From positions 1 through 43,752 of the forward strand of contig NZ_VSFA01000060.1 of the NCBI RefSeq assembly GCF_008119785.1: 43,752 nt of DNA. Reading direction: 5' to 3'. How positions within the stretch are numbered: the stretch's first letter is position 1; each line of letters opens with the position of its first letter. The notes under the pieces were generated by a model. That model did not search any database, had not been told where the DNA came from, and was given only the letters and a program-made list of their open reading frames with translations. Below, piece after piece: positions 33,664 to 41,572 of this stretch. This stretch comes from Micromonospora sp. MP36. Its GTDB lineage: Bacteria > Actinomycetota > Actinomycetes > Mycobacteriales > Micromonosporaceae. The translations under genes and the position numbers were made by a program.

Positions 33664-34044
33664 GTGACCGAATCCGTACCCGCTGCCACCGGCGCCGACC
33701 TGCCCGGACCGGCCGACCCGGCCGCCTGGCTGACCCTGCCGGACGTGGCCGAGCGTCTCGACCTGTCGATCAGCAAGGTGCACCAGATGATCCGCGACCG
33801 GGAGCTGATCGCGGTACGCCGCGACGGCGTCCGCCGCGTACCGGCCGACCTGGTGGCCAACCGCACCGTGCTCAAGCACCTGCCCGGCGTGCTCAACCTG
33901 CTCGCTGACGCGGGGTACGACGACGAGGAGGCGCTGCGCTGGCTCTACGAGGAGGACCCCACCCTCCCCGGCACGCCGGCCGCCGCCCTCGGCGGCGACC
34001 AGGCCCGGGAGGTCAAACGCCGCGCCCAAGCCCTCGGCTTCTAA
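33664..34044 (+). CDS. Rv2175c-like DNA-binding protein, probable PknL substrate
   Basis: The 126-residue protein has an N-terminal excisionase-like helix-turn-helix (LTLPDVAERLDLSISKVHQM, about 24-45) and the C-terminal domain found with it in actinobacteria (KHLPGVLNLLADAGYDDEEA, ALRWLYEEDPTLPG, QAREVKRRAQALGF). The mycobacterial orthologue Rv2175c is phosphorylated by PknL on an N-terminal threonine, which lowers DNA binding. The flexible N-terminus here contains T2, S4 and T9. GTG 33664 is the start because the conserved length fits. It is divergent from pknL, leaving about 165 bp for the two promoters. Confidence 0.85.
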   Translation: MTESVPAATGADLPGPADPAAWLTLPDVAERLDLSISKVHQMIRDRELIAVRRDGVRRVPADLVANRTVLKHLPGVLNLLADAGYDDEEALRWLYEEDPTLPGTPAAALGGDQAREVKRRAQALGF

Positions 34045-34087
34045 CCCACCCACCCCCACCCGGCTCCCACCCCCCGGCGCTGCCCGA

Positions 34088-34144
34088 TGATCATGAGGTT
34101 GGCGGCAGTTTCCGCGATCAACTCCGCCGTCAACCTCATGATCA
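34088..34144. terminator. long palindrome between convergent genes
   Basis: Arms 34088-34106 (TGATCATGAGGTTGGCGGC) and 34126-34144 pair over 19 bp with one mismatch around a 19-base loop, between the Rv2175c-like gene and the polyprenyl synthase gene. The arm start TGATCA(A/T)G and the following GTT are shared with the palindrome at 30506-30563. Confidence 0.65.
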
Positions 34145-34174
34145 ACAGCGGAGGGTGGGGGCGCGGTGGGTGGG

Positions 34175-35257
34175 TCAGTCGGTGCGGCGGGTGGCGGCGA
34201 TGGCCAGGTCGACCAGGGCCTGCCGGGCCTCGGTGTCCAGGTCGACCGTGGTGAGGGCGGCCAGCGCGCTCTCGGTCAGCGCGGCGATCCGCCCCTCGGT
34301 ACGCTCCAGCGCCCCGCTCGCCGTGATCAGCTCACGCAGCCGGGTCACCCCGGTGGCGTCCAGCCCCGGGTCGCCGAGCCCGCCGAGCAGCAGCTCCCGG
34401 CCGGCGTCGTCGACCGCCTCCAGGGCCGCCGCCACCAGGTACGTCCGCTTGCCCTCGCGCAGGTCGTCGCCGGCCGGCTTGCCGGTGCGCTCCGGGTCCC
34501 CGAAGACCCCCAGCACGTCGTCGCGCAGCTGGAACGCCTCGCCCAGCGGCAGCCCGTACGCCGAGTACGCCGCGTGCACCTCGGCCGGGGCGTCGGCCAG
34601 CGCGGCGCCCAGCAGCAGCGGCCGCTCGACCGTGTACTTCGCCGACTTGTAGCGGGCCACCTTGCCCGCCCGCTCCCGCGAGGTGTCGCCGGTGGCCTGG
34701 GTCAGCACGTCGAGATACTGCCCGACGGTCACCTCGGTGCGCATCTCGTCGAAGACCGGCCGGGCCCGGGCCACCGTGCGCGGCTCGAGGCCTGCGGAGT
34801 GCAGCAGCTCGTCCGACCAGACCAGGCAGAGGTCGCCCAGCAGGATCGCGGCGGCGTCCCCGAAGCCGTCCGGGTCGCCGCTCCAGCCAGCCGCCCGGTG
34901 CCGGGCCGCGAACCGCCGGTGCACGGCCGGCTCCCCGCGGCGGGTGTCGGAGCGGTCCATCAGGTCGTCGTGGATCAGGGCGCTGGCCTGCACGAACTCC
35001 AGCGCGGCCAGGGCGGCCACCACCTGGTCGGAGTCGAGCCCGCCAGCGCCCCGGTAGCCCCAGTACGCGAAGGCCGGGCGCAGCCGCTTCCCGCCTCCCA
35101 GCACGAACGCCTCGATCGCCTCGGCAACCGGCACCAGGCCGTCGTCGACGGCGGTCAGCCAGCCGCGCTGGCCGGCGAGGAACTCGGTGAGGGCCTTGTC
35201 GATCCGCTGACGCAGGCCGGCGCGGTCGACGGGGGATACGGGAGCAGCGTGAGTCAC
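34175..35257 (-). CDS. polyprenyl (geranylgeranyl-type) diphosphate synthase
   Basis: The 360-residue protein has both aspartate-rich motifs of trans-prenyltransferases: DDLMD in LIHDDLMDRSDTRRG and DD in QLRDDVLGVFGD, plus GGKRLRPAFAYWGYRG and GKPAGDDLREGKRTYL. It builds C15-C20 (or longer) prenyl diphosphates from IPP. The position beside pknL and the Rv2175c-like gene matches idsA2 of mycobacteria. It could supply geranylgeranyl diphosphate for the carotenoid genes 3.6 kb away, but that is an inference; chain length cannot be read safely. Confidence 0.9.
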   Translation of the reverse strand: MTHAAPVSPVDRAGLRQRIDKALTEFLAGQRGWLTAVDDGLVPVAEAIEAFVLGGGKRLRPAFAYWGYRGAGGLDSDQVVAALAALEFVQASALIHDDLMDRSDTRRGEPAVHRRFAARHRAAGWSGDPDGFGDAAAILLGDLCLVWSDELLHSAGLEPRTVARARPVFDEMRTEVTVGQYLDVLTQATGDTSRERAGKVARYKSAKYTVERPLLLGAALADAPAEVHAAYSAYGLPLGEAFQLRDDVLGVFGDPERTGKPAGDDLREGKRTYLVAAALEAVDDAGRELLLGGLGDPGLDATGVTRLRELITASGALERTEGRIAALTESALAALTTVDLDTEARQALVDLAIAATRRTD

Positions 35258-35266
35258 GCCAGAACG

Positions 35267-36730
35267 CTAGCCGGTCCCCGGCGGTCGCGTCGTGCCGCCA
35301 TGGCGAGGTTTCGACGGTGGTCGACGGGACCCCGCCGCGCCGGGCCCGCCCGCCGCCCCAACCGGCAGGTAGGGCCGGGCCGCCGCGAACAGGCTCGCGT
35401 ACCGGCCGGCCGCCGGCTCATCGCGGTGCACGGCCAGCCGGCGGCGTACCTCGGTGAGCTGGCCGACCGCCCGCGGTGAACCGGACCGGACGGCGTCGAG
35501 CAGCGCCTCGCCGGCCACCGCGCAGGCCCCCGCCACCTCGCCGAGCTGGAGGTATCCCCGGGCCAGCCAGCCGCCGTAGACCGCGGCGCGGCGCGGCCGG
35601 TCCCGCCCCCGCGCCACCGGCCCGAGCAGCGGCACGGCCGGCCCCGGCCGACCCAGCGCCACCAGGGTGCGGCCGGTCAACGCGGCCAGCTCGGCCTCGT
35701 CGAGCCAGTACAGCCACGGTGGCTCCCGGCCCGGTTCGGGCCCGCCGGTCCGCTCGGCGGCATCGAGGGCCGGCCGGGCGGCGCGCGACCGGCCGGCCAG
35801 CGCGGCGGCGAACGCCACCCGGTGCAGCAGCAGCGCCCGCAGCCCGGGGGAGGCGGCGTCGCGGGCGCCGGAATAGCCGATCCGGGCCAGCGTCAGCGCG
35901 CCCACCGGGTCCCCGGCCCCGGCCAGCAGGTGGCTGGCCGACCCGAGGACGTGCCCGGCGAGCGCCGGGTCGCCGGCGGCCAGCGCCAGCCGGTAGGCGT
36001 CCAGGCCGCCGGTCAGGTCCCCGGCATCGGCCGCGAGCCAGCCGGCGAGCTGGGCCGACTCGGCCAGCACGGGCAGCAGCCGGCGGCGGCCGGCCGGCCC
36101 GGCGACGGTGAGCGCCCGGGCCGCGCGGCGCAGCCGGTGGGCGCCGTGGCCGGTCAGGTCGGCCCCGCCCAGCAGGTCGTCCCAGCGCCGCAGCTCGGCC
36201 AGGTCGCCGCCGCCGGCCGCCACCGGCCCGCCCGACATTGGGTCCGCCGGCCCGCCGGTCACCGGGTCCGCCGGCCCGGCCGGCACCGGGACCGGCCCAG
36301 TCTCCCGGCCCGGGCCCGCCGCCCCGCCGGACGGCTCGGTCAGGGCGGGGCCGGCGAGCGGACCGCCCAACGACACCCTGGACGGGTCGGCCGACCAGCG
36401 GTGCGCCAGGGTGAGCAGGGCCAGCCGGGCCCGGGAGCCGGCCCGGTCGACCGCCGCCGGCACGGCGCCGAGCCGACGGCTGCGCGCCGCGGCCTCGGCG
36501 AGCAGTTCGCCCGGCGCCCCGAGGACCACGGCCAGCCAACCCAGCCAGAAGTCGCCGGGCAGGCGGCGCTGCCGTTCCCACCGGGAGACCTCGTGCCGGG
36601 TCAGGGTCGGCACGCCGGCGGCGGCACAGAGCTCGGCGGCCATCCGCTGCTGGCTCCAGCCGCGCGCTGACCGCAGCTCGGCCAGGAGCGGCCCGAACAG
36701 GTGCGGACCGGGTGGCGGGATCGGGATCAT
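35267..36730 (-). CDS. XRE-family regulator with long helical repeat (TPR-like) domain
   Basis: The 487-residue protein starts with a helix-turn-helix of the XRE type (GPLLAELRSARGWSQQRMAA, TLTRHEVSRWERQRRLPG, about 13-55). After a Gly/Pro linker of low complexity (about 125-180) follow alanine-rich helical pairs (YRLALAAGDPALAGHVLG, LTLARIGYSGARDAASPG, LLGPVARGRDRPRRAAVYGG) in the style of TPR-containing actinomycete regulators. The ATG at 36730 has GGAGG about 5 bases upstream, so the longer frame to 36850 is rejected. No ligand or target is evident. It ends 9 bases before the start of the polyprenyl synthase gene, so the two may be cotranscribed. Confidence 0.75.
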   Translation of the reverse strand: MIPIPPPGPHLFGPLLAELRSARGWSQQRMAAELCAAAGVPTLTRHEVSRWERQRRLPGDFWLGWLAVVLGAPGELLAEAAARSRRLGAVPAAVDRAGSRARLALLTLAHRWSADPSRVSLGGPLAGPALTEPSGGAAGPGRETGPVPVPAGPADPVTGGPADPMSGGPVAAGGGDLAELRRWDDLLGGADLTGHGAHRLRRAARALTVAGPAGRRRLLPVLAESAQLAGWLAADAGDLTGGLDAYRLALAAGDPALAGHVLGSASHLLAGAGDPVGALTLARIGYSGARDAASPGLRALLLHRVAFAAALAGRSRAARPALDAAERTGGPEPGREPPWLYWLDEAELAALTGRTLVALGRPGPAVPLLGPVARGRDRPRRAAVYGGWLARGYLQLGEVAGACAVAGEALLDAVRSGSPRAVGQLTEVRRRLAVHRDEPAAGRYASLFAAARPYLPVGAAGGPGAAGSRRPPSKPRHGGTTRPPGTG

Positions 36731-36942
36731 CGGTCCTCCGGAGGGCGTCGGCGCGGATGGCGACGCGGACCGGCGGTGCCGGACCGGCGGGTCGCCGGGC
36801 GTGCTGACCCCCACGCGGGCCCCCGAGGCCGGCCACCGGCCGGCACCCACCGCGCTTGCCCCTTTCCTACTCCGTGGGTGCGACGCTTTGCCCGGCGCTG
36901 TTCGCGGGGTGGGAAGACCTGGGTACGACGGGACGTGCCGGT

Positions 36943-36948
36943 TACAGT
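36943..36948 (+). promoter_or_regulatory. -10 element of a leaderless metF promoter
   Basis: TACAGT ends 6 bases before the GTG at 36955 and no ribosome site is present. Confidence 0.45.
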
Positions 36949-36954
36949 CGGGAC

Positions 36955-37872
36955 GTGGCGCTCGGTCTTCCCTCGGTCTTCCCGAACCCTCAGCCGGCCA
37001 TCGGGGAGCTGATCCGCGACGGCCAGCCGACCTTCTCGTTCGAGTTCTTCCCGCCGAAGACCCCGCAGGGCGAGCGCCTGCTCTGGCAGGCCATCCGCGA
37101 GCTGGAGTCGCTGCGCCCGTCGTTCGTCTCGATCACCTACGGCGCGGGCGGCTCGACCCGGGACACCACCGTCGCGGTGACCGAGCGGATCGCCACCGAG
37201 ACCACCCTGTTGCCGATGGCGCACCTGACCGCGGTGAACCACTCGGTCGCCGAGCTGCGGCACGTCATCGGCCGGCTGGCCTCCGTCGGCGTCCGCAACG
37301 TGCTGGCCGTGCGGGGCGACCCGCCGGGCAACCCCGGCGGCGAGTGGGTCCGGCACCCGGAGGGCGTGGAGTACGCCGAGGAGCTGGTCCGGCTGGTCCG
37401 CGACGCGGGCGACTTCAGCGTCGGGGTGGCGGCCTTCCCGTACAAGCACCCGCGCTCATCCGACGTGGCCAGCGACACGAAGTACTTCGTCCGCAAGTGC
37501 CGGGCGGGGGCCGAGTTCGCCATCACCCAGATGTTCTTCGACGCCGACGACTACCTGCGGCTGCGGGACCGGGTGGCGGCCGCCGGCTGCGACACCCCGA
37601 TCCTGGCCGGCGTGATGCCGGTGACCCAGATGGGCACCATCGAGCGCTCCGTGCAGCTCTCCGGCGCGCCGTTCCCGCCGGCCCTGGCCGAGCGGTTCGC
37701 CCGGGTGGCCGACGATCCGGAGGCGGTCCGTCGGCTCGGCATCGAGCAGGCCAGCGAGATGTGCGCGAAGCTGCTGGACGAGGGCGTGCCGGGGATCCAC
37801 TTCATCACCCTCAACCGGTCCACCGCCACCCGCGAGGTCTGGCAGCAGCTCCAGGCCGCGGCACGGGTCTGA
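36955..37872 (+). CDS. metF: methylenetetrahydrofolate reductase
   Basis: The 305-residue TIM-barrel flavoenzyme has FSFEFFPPKTPQGE at the N-terminus, the SITYGAGGSTRD strand-loop, HLTAVNHS, NVLAVRGDPP and AEFAITQMFFDADDY, which together bind FAD and folate in MetF. It reduces 5,10-methylene-THF to 5-methyl-THF for methionine synthesis. The GTG at 36955 is the start: the conserved part begins right after it, and a -10-like TACAGT lies 6 bases upstream, so the longer frame to 36856 is unlikely. It is divergent from the XRE regulator. Confidence 0.95.
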   Translation: MALGLPSVFPNPQPAIGELIRDGQPTFSFEFFPPKTPQGERLLWQAIRELESLRPSFVSITYGAGGSTRDTTVAVTERIATETTLLPMAHLTAVNHSVAELRHVIGRLASVGVRNVLAVRGDPPGNPGGEWVRHPEGVEYAEELVRLVRDAGDFSVGVAAFPYKHPRSSDVASDTKYFVRKCRAGAEFAITQMFFDADDYLRLRDRVAAAGCDTPILAGVMPVTQMGTIERSVQLSGAPFPPALAERFARVADDPEAVRRLGIEQASEMCAKLLDEGVPGIHFITLNRSTATREVWQQLQAAARV

Positions 37873-37904
37873 CCGGCCGACCCACGTCAGCCGCCCCGCC
37901 CTTC

Positions 37905-37910
37905 TACGGT
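37905..37910 (+). promoter_or_regulatory. -10 element of a leaderless promoter
   Basis: TACGGT ends 7 bases before the GTG at 37918; there is no ribosome site. Confidence 0.4.
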
Positions 37911-37917
37911 TGATCCC

Positions 37918-38607
37918 GTGGCGGGCACGCAGCTGAACTGGGACCAGTACGCGACCGCGTGGGCGCGGCTGCACGGCGGCTTCGACCCCCGCGTCGCCGC
38001 GCCGGTGGTCCGCGCCTGGCTGCGGTTCGCCTACCACCTGGGATACGTCCTGGGCCGGCTGCGGGTCGGCCCGACCCCGGTGACCGTGGTCGGGGTGCTG
38101 CTCTGCGCCTGCGTACCGCTGCTGGTCGGGCGGCTGGGCGACGGGCCGTTCCTCGGCGCGCTGTTCGTGCTGCTCGCCGCGGTGGCGGACAGCGTCGACG
38201 GTGCCGTCGCGGTGACCACCAACCGCACCACCCGGCTCGGCTACGTCTACGACTCCGTCGCCGACCGGCTCGGTGAGGCCGCCTGGCTGACCGCGTTCTG
38301 GCTGCTCGGTGCGCCGGGCGCGCTGGTCGCCGCGGCCGGTGGCCTCTCCTGGCTGCACGAGTACGTCCGGGCCCGGGCGGTCGCCGCCGGGATGCGGGAG
38401 ATCGGCGTGGTGACCGTGGGGGAGCGACCCACCCGGGTCTGCGTGGCCCTGGTCGGGCTGCTGGTCGCCGGGCTCACCGGGCTGATCGACGCCGACGTGG
38501 CTGCCGGCACCATCACCATGGCCGCCACGGTCTGGGTGCTGCTGGCCGGCTACGGCCTCGGGCAGCTCCTCGCCGCCGTCCGCCGCGCCCTCGTCGACGC
38601 CGGCTGA
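37918..38607 (+). CDS. CDP-alcohol phosphatidyltransferase family membrane protein
   Basis: The 229-residue protein has about six hydrophobic segments and the family metal motif in modified form: DSVDGAVAVTTNRTTRLGY followed by VYDSVADR, where the DG and two later Asp are present but the usual AR after DG reads AV. Family members join CDP-activated lipids or alcohols to acceptors such as inositol phosphate or glycerol phosphate. The Arg change makes the precise substrate uncertain. The gene follows metF by 45 bp and may use its own leaderless promoter; it is convergent with the carotenoid operon. Confidence 0.85.
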   Translation: MAGTQLNWDQYATAWARLHGGFDPRVAAPVVRAWLRFAYHLGYVLGRLRVGPTPVTVVGVLLCACVPLLVGRLGDGPFLGALFVLLAAVADSVDGAVAVTTNRTTRLGYVYDSVADRLGEAAWLTAFWLLGAPGALVAAAGGLSWLHEYVRARAVAAGMREIGVVTVGERPTRVCVALVGLLVAGLTGLIDADVAAGTITMAATVWVLLAGYGLGQLLAAVRRALVDAG

Positions 38608-38651
38608 CCGCCGCCCGGCCCCACTCGGTCCGCCGCCGGTCGCGCGCCGGG

Positions 38652-38850
38652 GATCGCCGATCTGGCGGTCTCGGCCCGTCCCGTTTCGCGCGAGATCGCC
38701 GATCCGGCGGTCTCCGCCCGCCGCGTTCCCGCCAGGTCGGCGAGGTGGGGGGAACGGCCCGCGAGATCGGCGAGGTGGCAGGAACGGCCCGTGAGATCGG
38801 CGAGGTGGCGGGAACGGCCCGCGAGATCGCCGAGGTGGCGGGAACGGCCT
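38652..38850. repeat. tandem repeats between convergent genes
   Basis: Four copies of a 30-bp unit (38737-38766, 38767-38796, 38797-38826, 38827-38850 partial; core TCGGCGAGGTGGCGGGAACG) follow two copies of an unrelated unit containing GATCGCCGATC and GGCGGTCTC (starts 38652 and 38694). The 30-bp period keeps frames open on both strands, producing fake repeat proteins. Confidence 0.85.
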
Positions 38851-38872
38851 GCCCGGGCCGGCGAGCGGCGGG

Positions 38873-40357
38873 CTACCAGGCCGGGCCGATCTCGTCGGCG
38901 ACGATCTGGGCCGACAGGGTGACCATCGGGAGGCCACCGCCGGGGTGGGTGGAGCCGCCGACCAGCCACAACCCGGCCGCCGGACCCCGGTTGGCCGGAC
39001 GCAGCAGGCCACCCGCGGTGCCGTAGATCGACCCGCCCGGCGCGCTGGTCGTCGCGTCCAGGTCGGCCGGCGTACGGATCTCGCGGAACACCAGCCGGTC
39101 CCGGACGTCCACGCCCCGCTCGGCGAGCACGTCGAGGATCCGGTCGGCGTACGCCTCGGCCAGCCCCGGCCGCCGCCAGTCGACCGCACCCGCGGCGGTG
39201 CCGTGGCGGGCGGCGTTGACCAGCACGAACCACGCCTCGTGCCGATCCGGGCGGACGGTCGGGTCGTCGGCCACGGTGACGAAGACCGTCGGGTCGAGTG
39301 CCGGCCGGGCCCGGATCCCCCGCCCCGGGTCGCCGAAGACCGCGTCGAACTCGACGTCGTGGTCGCGGGGGAAGAAGACGGTGTGGTGCGCCAGCCCGGA
39401 GTCGCCGCGTACGCCGAGCAGCAGCACGAAGCCGGCCAGGCTGCGGTCGGTGAGCCCGGCCAGCCGGCGCGGGGTGGGCAGCAGGTCCCGGTAGAGGGTG
39501 AGCGCGTCCACGTTGGCCACCACCACGTCGGCGGGGACCGGGGCGGCCACCCCGGCGAGGCGTACCCCGTGCACCCGGCCGCCGGCCGCGTCGATCCGGG
39601 TGACCGCGGTCCCGGTCTGCACCACCACGCCCAGGTCCAGGCAGCGGGACAGCAGCGCGTCGGCGAGGCTGCCCAGCCCGCCCCGCAGGTACCAGCCGCC
39701 GTACGCCAGCTCGGCGTAGGGGACGGCGACCAGTGCGGCCGGGGCGCGGCGCGGGTCGGCGCCGGTGTAGGTGGCGTACCGGTCGAGCAGCATCCGCAGC
39801 CGCGGGTCGGACAGGTGGCGGCGGCCGAGCCCGCGCAGGCTGCGGCCGGGGGCGATCGCGGCGAGGTCGCCGAGCCGCCAGGCCAGCGCGGCCAGGTCCC
39901 GGGGAGAGTCGATGGCGCGGCGCAGGACGTCCCGGTGCGACGCCGCCCAGACCCGGGTGGCCCGCCGCCAGAGCCGCTGCCAGTCGGCGGCGGCCCGGTC
40001 CCCGAACGCCGCGCCGATCCGGGCGGCGAACTCGGCCGGGTCGGCGCAGGAGTCCAGGGTGCCGCCGTCGGGGAACACGTGCCGGACGATCGGGTCCAGC
40101 GGCACCAGGTCGAGATACTCGTCGAGCTTCGCGCCGGTCGCCTCGAACAGGTCGTGGAAGACCTGCGGCAGGGTGACCAGGCTCGGTCCGGTGTCGAAGC
40201 GGTACGACCCCTCGGGCGTGTCGTGGACGTGCCGGCCGAGCTTGCCGCCGACCGTGTCGGCGCGCTCGAAGACGGTGACCTCGTGCCCGGTGACCGCCAG
40301 CCGAGCGGCGGCGGCCAGCCCGCCGACCCCGGCGCCGATGACCACGATCCGCGCCAT
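38873..40357 (-). CDS. crtD: carotenoid desaturase (CrtD/CrtI family)
   Basis: The 494-residue flavoprotein starts with the dinucleotide fold VIGAGVGGLAAAARLA and ERADTVGGKLG and ends with WLVGGSTHPGGGLPMVTLSA, both typical of phytoene desaturase-type enzymes. FDTGPSLVTLPQVF and DRYATYTGADPRRAPA also fit. In the CruF-CruC setting the expected role is 3,4-desaturation of a hydroxylated acyclic end (CrtD) rather than phytoene desaturation; that choice rests on context. AGGGGGG precedes the ATG at 40357, 11 bases after the cruC stop. Confidence 0.88.
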   Translation of the reverse strand: MARIVVIGAGVGGLAAAARLAVTGHEVTVFERADTVGGKLGRHVHDTPEGSYRFDTGPSLVTLPQVFHDLFEATGAKLDEYLDLVPLDPIVRHVFPDGGTLDSCADPAEFAARIGAAFGDRAAADWQRLWRRATRVWAASHRDVLRRAIDSPRDLAALAWRLGDLAAIAPGRSLRGLGRRHLSDPRLRMLLDRYATYTGADPRRAPAALVAVPYAELAYGGWYLRGGLGSLADALLSRCLDLGVVVQTGTAVTRIDAAGGRVHGVRLAGVAAPVPADVVVANVDALTLYRDLLPTPRRLAGLTDRSLAGFVLLLGVRGDSGLAHHTVFFPRDHDVEFDAVFGDPGRGIRARPALDPTVFVTVADDPTVRPDRHEAWFVLVNAARHGTAAGAVDWRRPGLAEAYADRILDVLAERGVDVRDRLVFREIRTPADLDATTSAPGGSIYGTAGGLLRPANRGPAAGLWLVGGSTHPGGGLPMVTLSAQIVADEIGPAW

Positions 40358-40368
40358 GCCGCGCCCCC

Positions 40369-41496
40369 CTAGCCGACCGGGCGACCCCGCCAGGTGAGCC
40401 GGCGTCGCTTCCGCAGATGGTACGACCGCAGGGTCAGCCAACCGAGGACCACGACCGACACGGGGTGTGTCAGCGCGTCGGGCCAGGCCCGCCCGCCGGT
40501 GGCCCGGGCGCTGAGCACCCGCCCGGCGACGCCCAGCAGGTAGGCCAGGAACGCGAGCCCGGCCACCGCCGGCGCGCCGGCCGTCAGCGCACCGACCGCG
40601 AGCAGCGGGGGCGCGGTCCAGAGCAGGAGCAGCAGCGCCACCACCAGCGCGGCGGTGGACGGGTGCCCGAACGAGGCCCAGAGCGACTTGGTGTAGCCGT
40701 CCCGCAGCTGCGGCCAGGTCTCGTACATCCGGCAGGTGGCCAGCCGGGAGCCGTCGGCCAGGGCGATCCGGCCGCCCGCGCGCTTCACCGCCCGGGCCAG
40801 CTCGATGTCCTCCAGGACCCGGCCGGCGACCGCGGCGTGCCCGCCGGCCCGCAGGTAGCCGGCCCGGTCCACCACCAGGAACTGCCCGCCCGCCGCGGCC
40901 AGCGACGGCCGCGGCGAGCGTTCCATCGCGCGCAGCGGCAGGAAGGTCAGCCACAACCACTGCAGCAGCGGCTGCACCAGGCGGTCGGCCGCCGTCCGCA
41001 CCACGATCCGGGGGTACGGCGACAGCAGCGTCGCGCCCGCCGCGCGCAGTTCGGCCACCGCCGCCGCGACGGCGTACGGGGTGAGCACCACGTCCGCGTC
41101 GACGAAGGCCAGCACGGTCGGGGCCGGGCCGGTCCGGGTGGCGAGTTGCCAGCAGGCGTGCGGCTTGCCCAGCCAACCCCGCGGCGGGGCGGCCCCGGTG
41201 AGCAGGGTGAGCCGCGGGTCGTCGCCGGCCACCGCGCGGACCACGTCGGCGGTGCCGTCGGTGGAGCCGTCGTCGAGTACCACGATGCGCAGGTCGGGCA
41301 CGCCGCGCTGGGCGAGCAGCGCGCGCAGGCACGGCCCCACCCGGTCGGCCTCGTCGCGCAGCGGCAGCAGCACCGCCACCACCTCGGTCACCTCGACCGG
41401 GCCGGCGGCGGGGCGGCGCAGCCAGCGGGTGGCGTTGACCCAGGTGTGCGCGGTGAGCGCGGCGACCGCGGCGACCAGGGCGAGGACGACACTCAT
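40369..41496 (-). CDS. cruC: family 2 glycosyltransferase, carotenoid glycosylation (CruC-like)
   Basis: The 375-residue protein has an N-terminal membrane anchor, a GT2 domain with VLLPLRDEADRV, VLDDGSTDGTADVV, the DxD in FVDADVVLTPYA and EDIELARAVKRAGG, and several C-terminal membrane segments. In carotenoid clusters this architecture is CruC, which adds a sugar to the 1'-hydroxyl made by CruF. The acceptor is inferred from the neighbours. Its start codon is inside a perfect hairpin (41495-41527), which may control translation. Confidence 0.82.
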   Translation of the reverse strand: MSVVLALVAAVAALTAHTWVNATRWLRRPAAGPVEVTEVVAVLLPLRDEADRVGPCLRALLAQRGVPDLRIVVLDDGSTDGTADVVRAVAGDDPRLTLLTGAAPPRGWLGKPHACWQLATRTGPAPTVLAFVDADVVLTPYAVAAAVAELRAAGATLLSPYPRIVVRTAADRLVQPLLQWLWLTFLPLRAMERSPRPSLAAAGGQFLVVDRAGYLRAGGHAAVAGRVLEDIELARAVKRAGGRIALADGSRLATCRMYETWPQLRDGYTKSLWASFGHPSTAALVVALLLLLWTAPPLLAVGALTAGAPAVAGLAFLAYLLGVAGRVLSARATGGRAWPDALTHPVSVVVLGWLTLRSYHLRKRRRLTWRGRPVG

Positions 41497-41527
41497 GACG
41501 GCACTCCGCTTCGCTCCGTGCCGTCAT
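41495..41527 (-). promoter_or_regulatory. hairpin enclosing the cruC start and ribosome site
   Basis: ATGACGGCAC and GTGCCGTCAT pair perfectly over 10 bp around a 13-base loop. On the mRNA the loop carries the purine-rich GGAGCGAAGCGGA and the 3' arm carries the first two bases of the cruC ATG. Confidence 0.6.
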
Positions 41528-41572
41528 GAGGCACCACGGCGCTGTGCTGATGATTCGCTCGCTGACGCTCGC

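Noticed and set aside
38737..38850. Possible CRISPR array
   Set aside because: The 30-bp units are contiguous with no spacers, and no cas genes are in the window.
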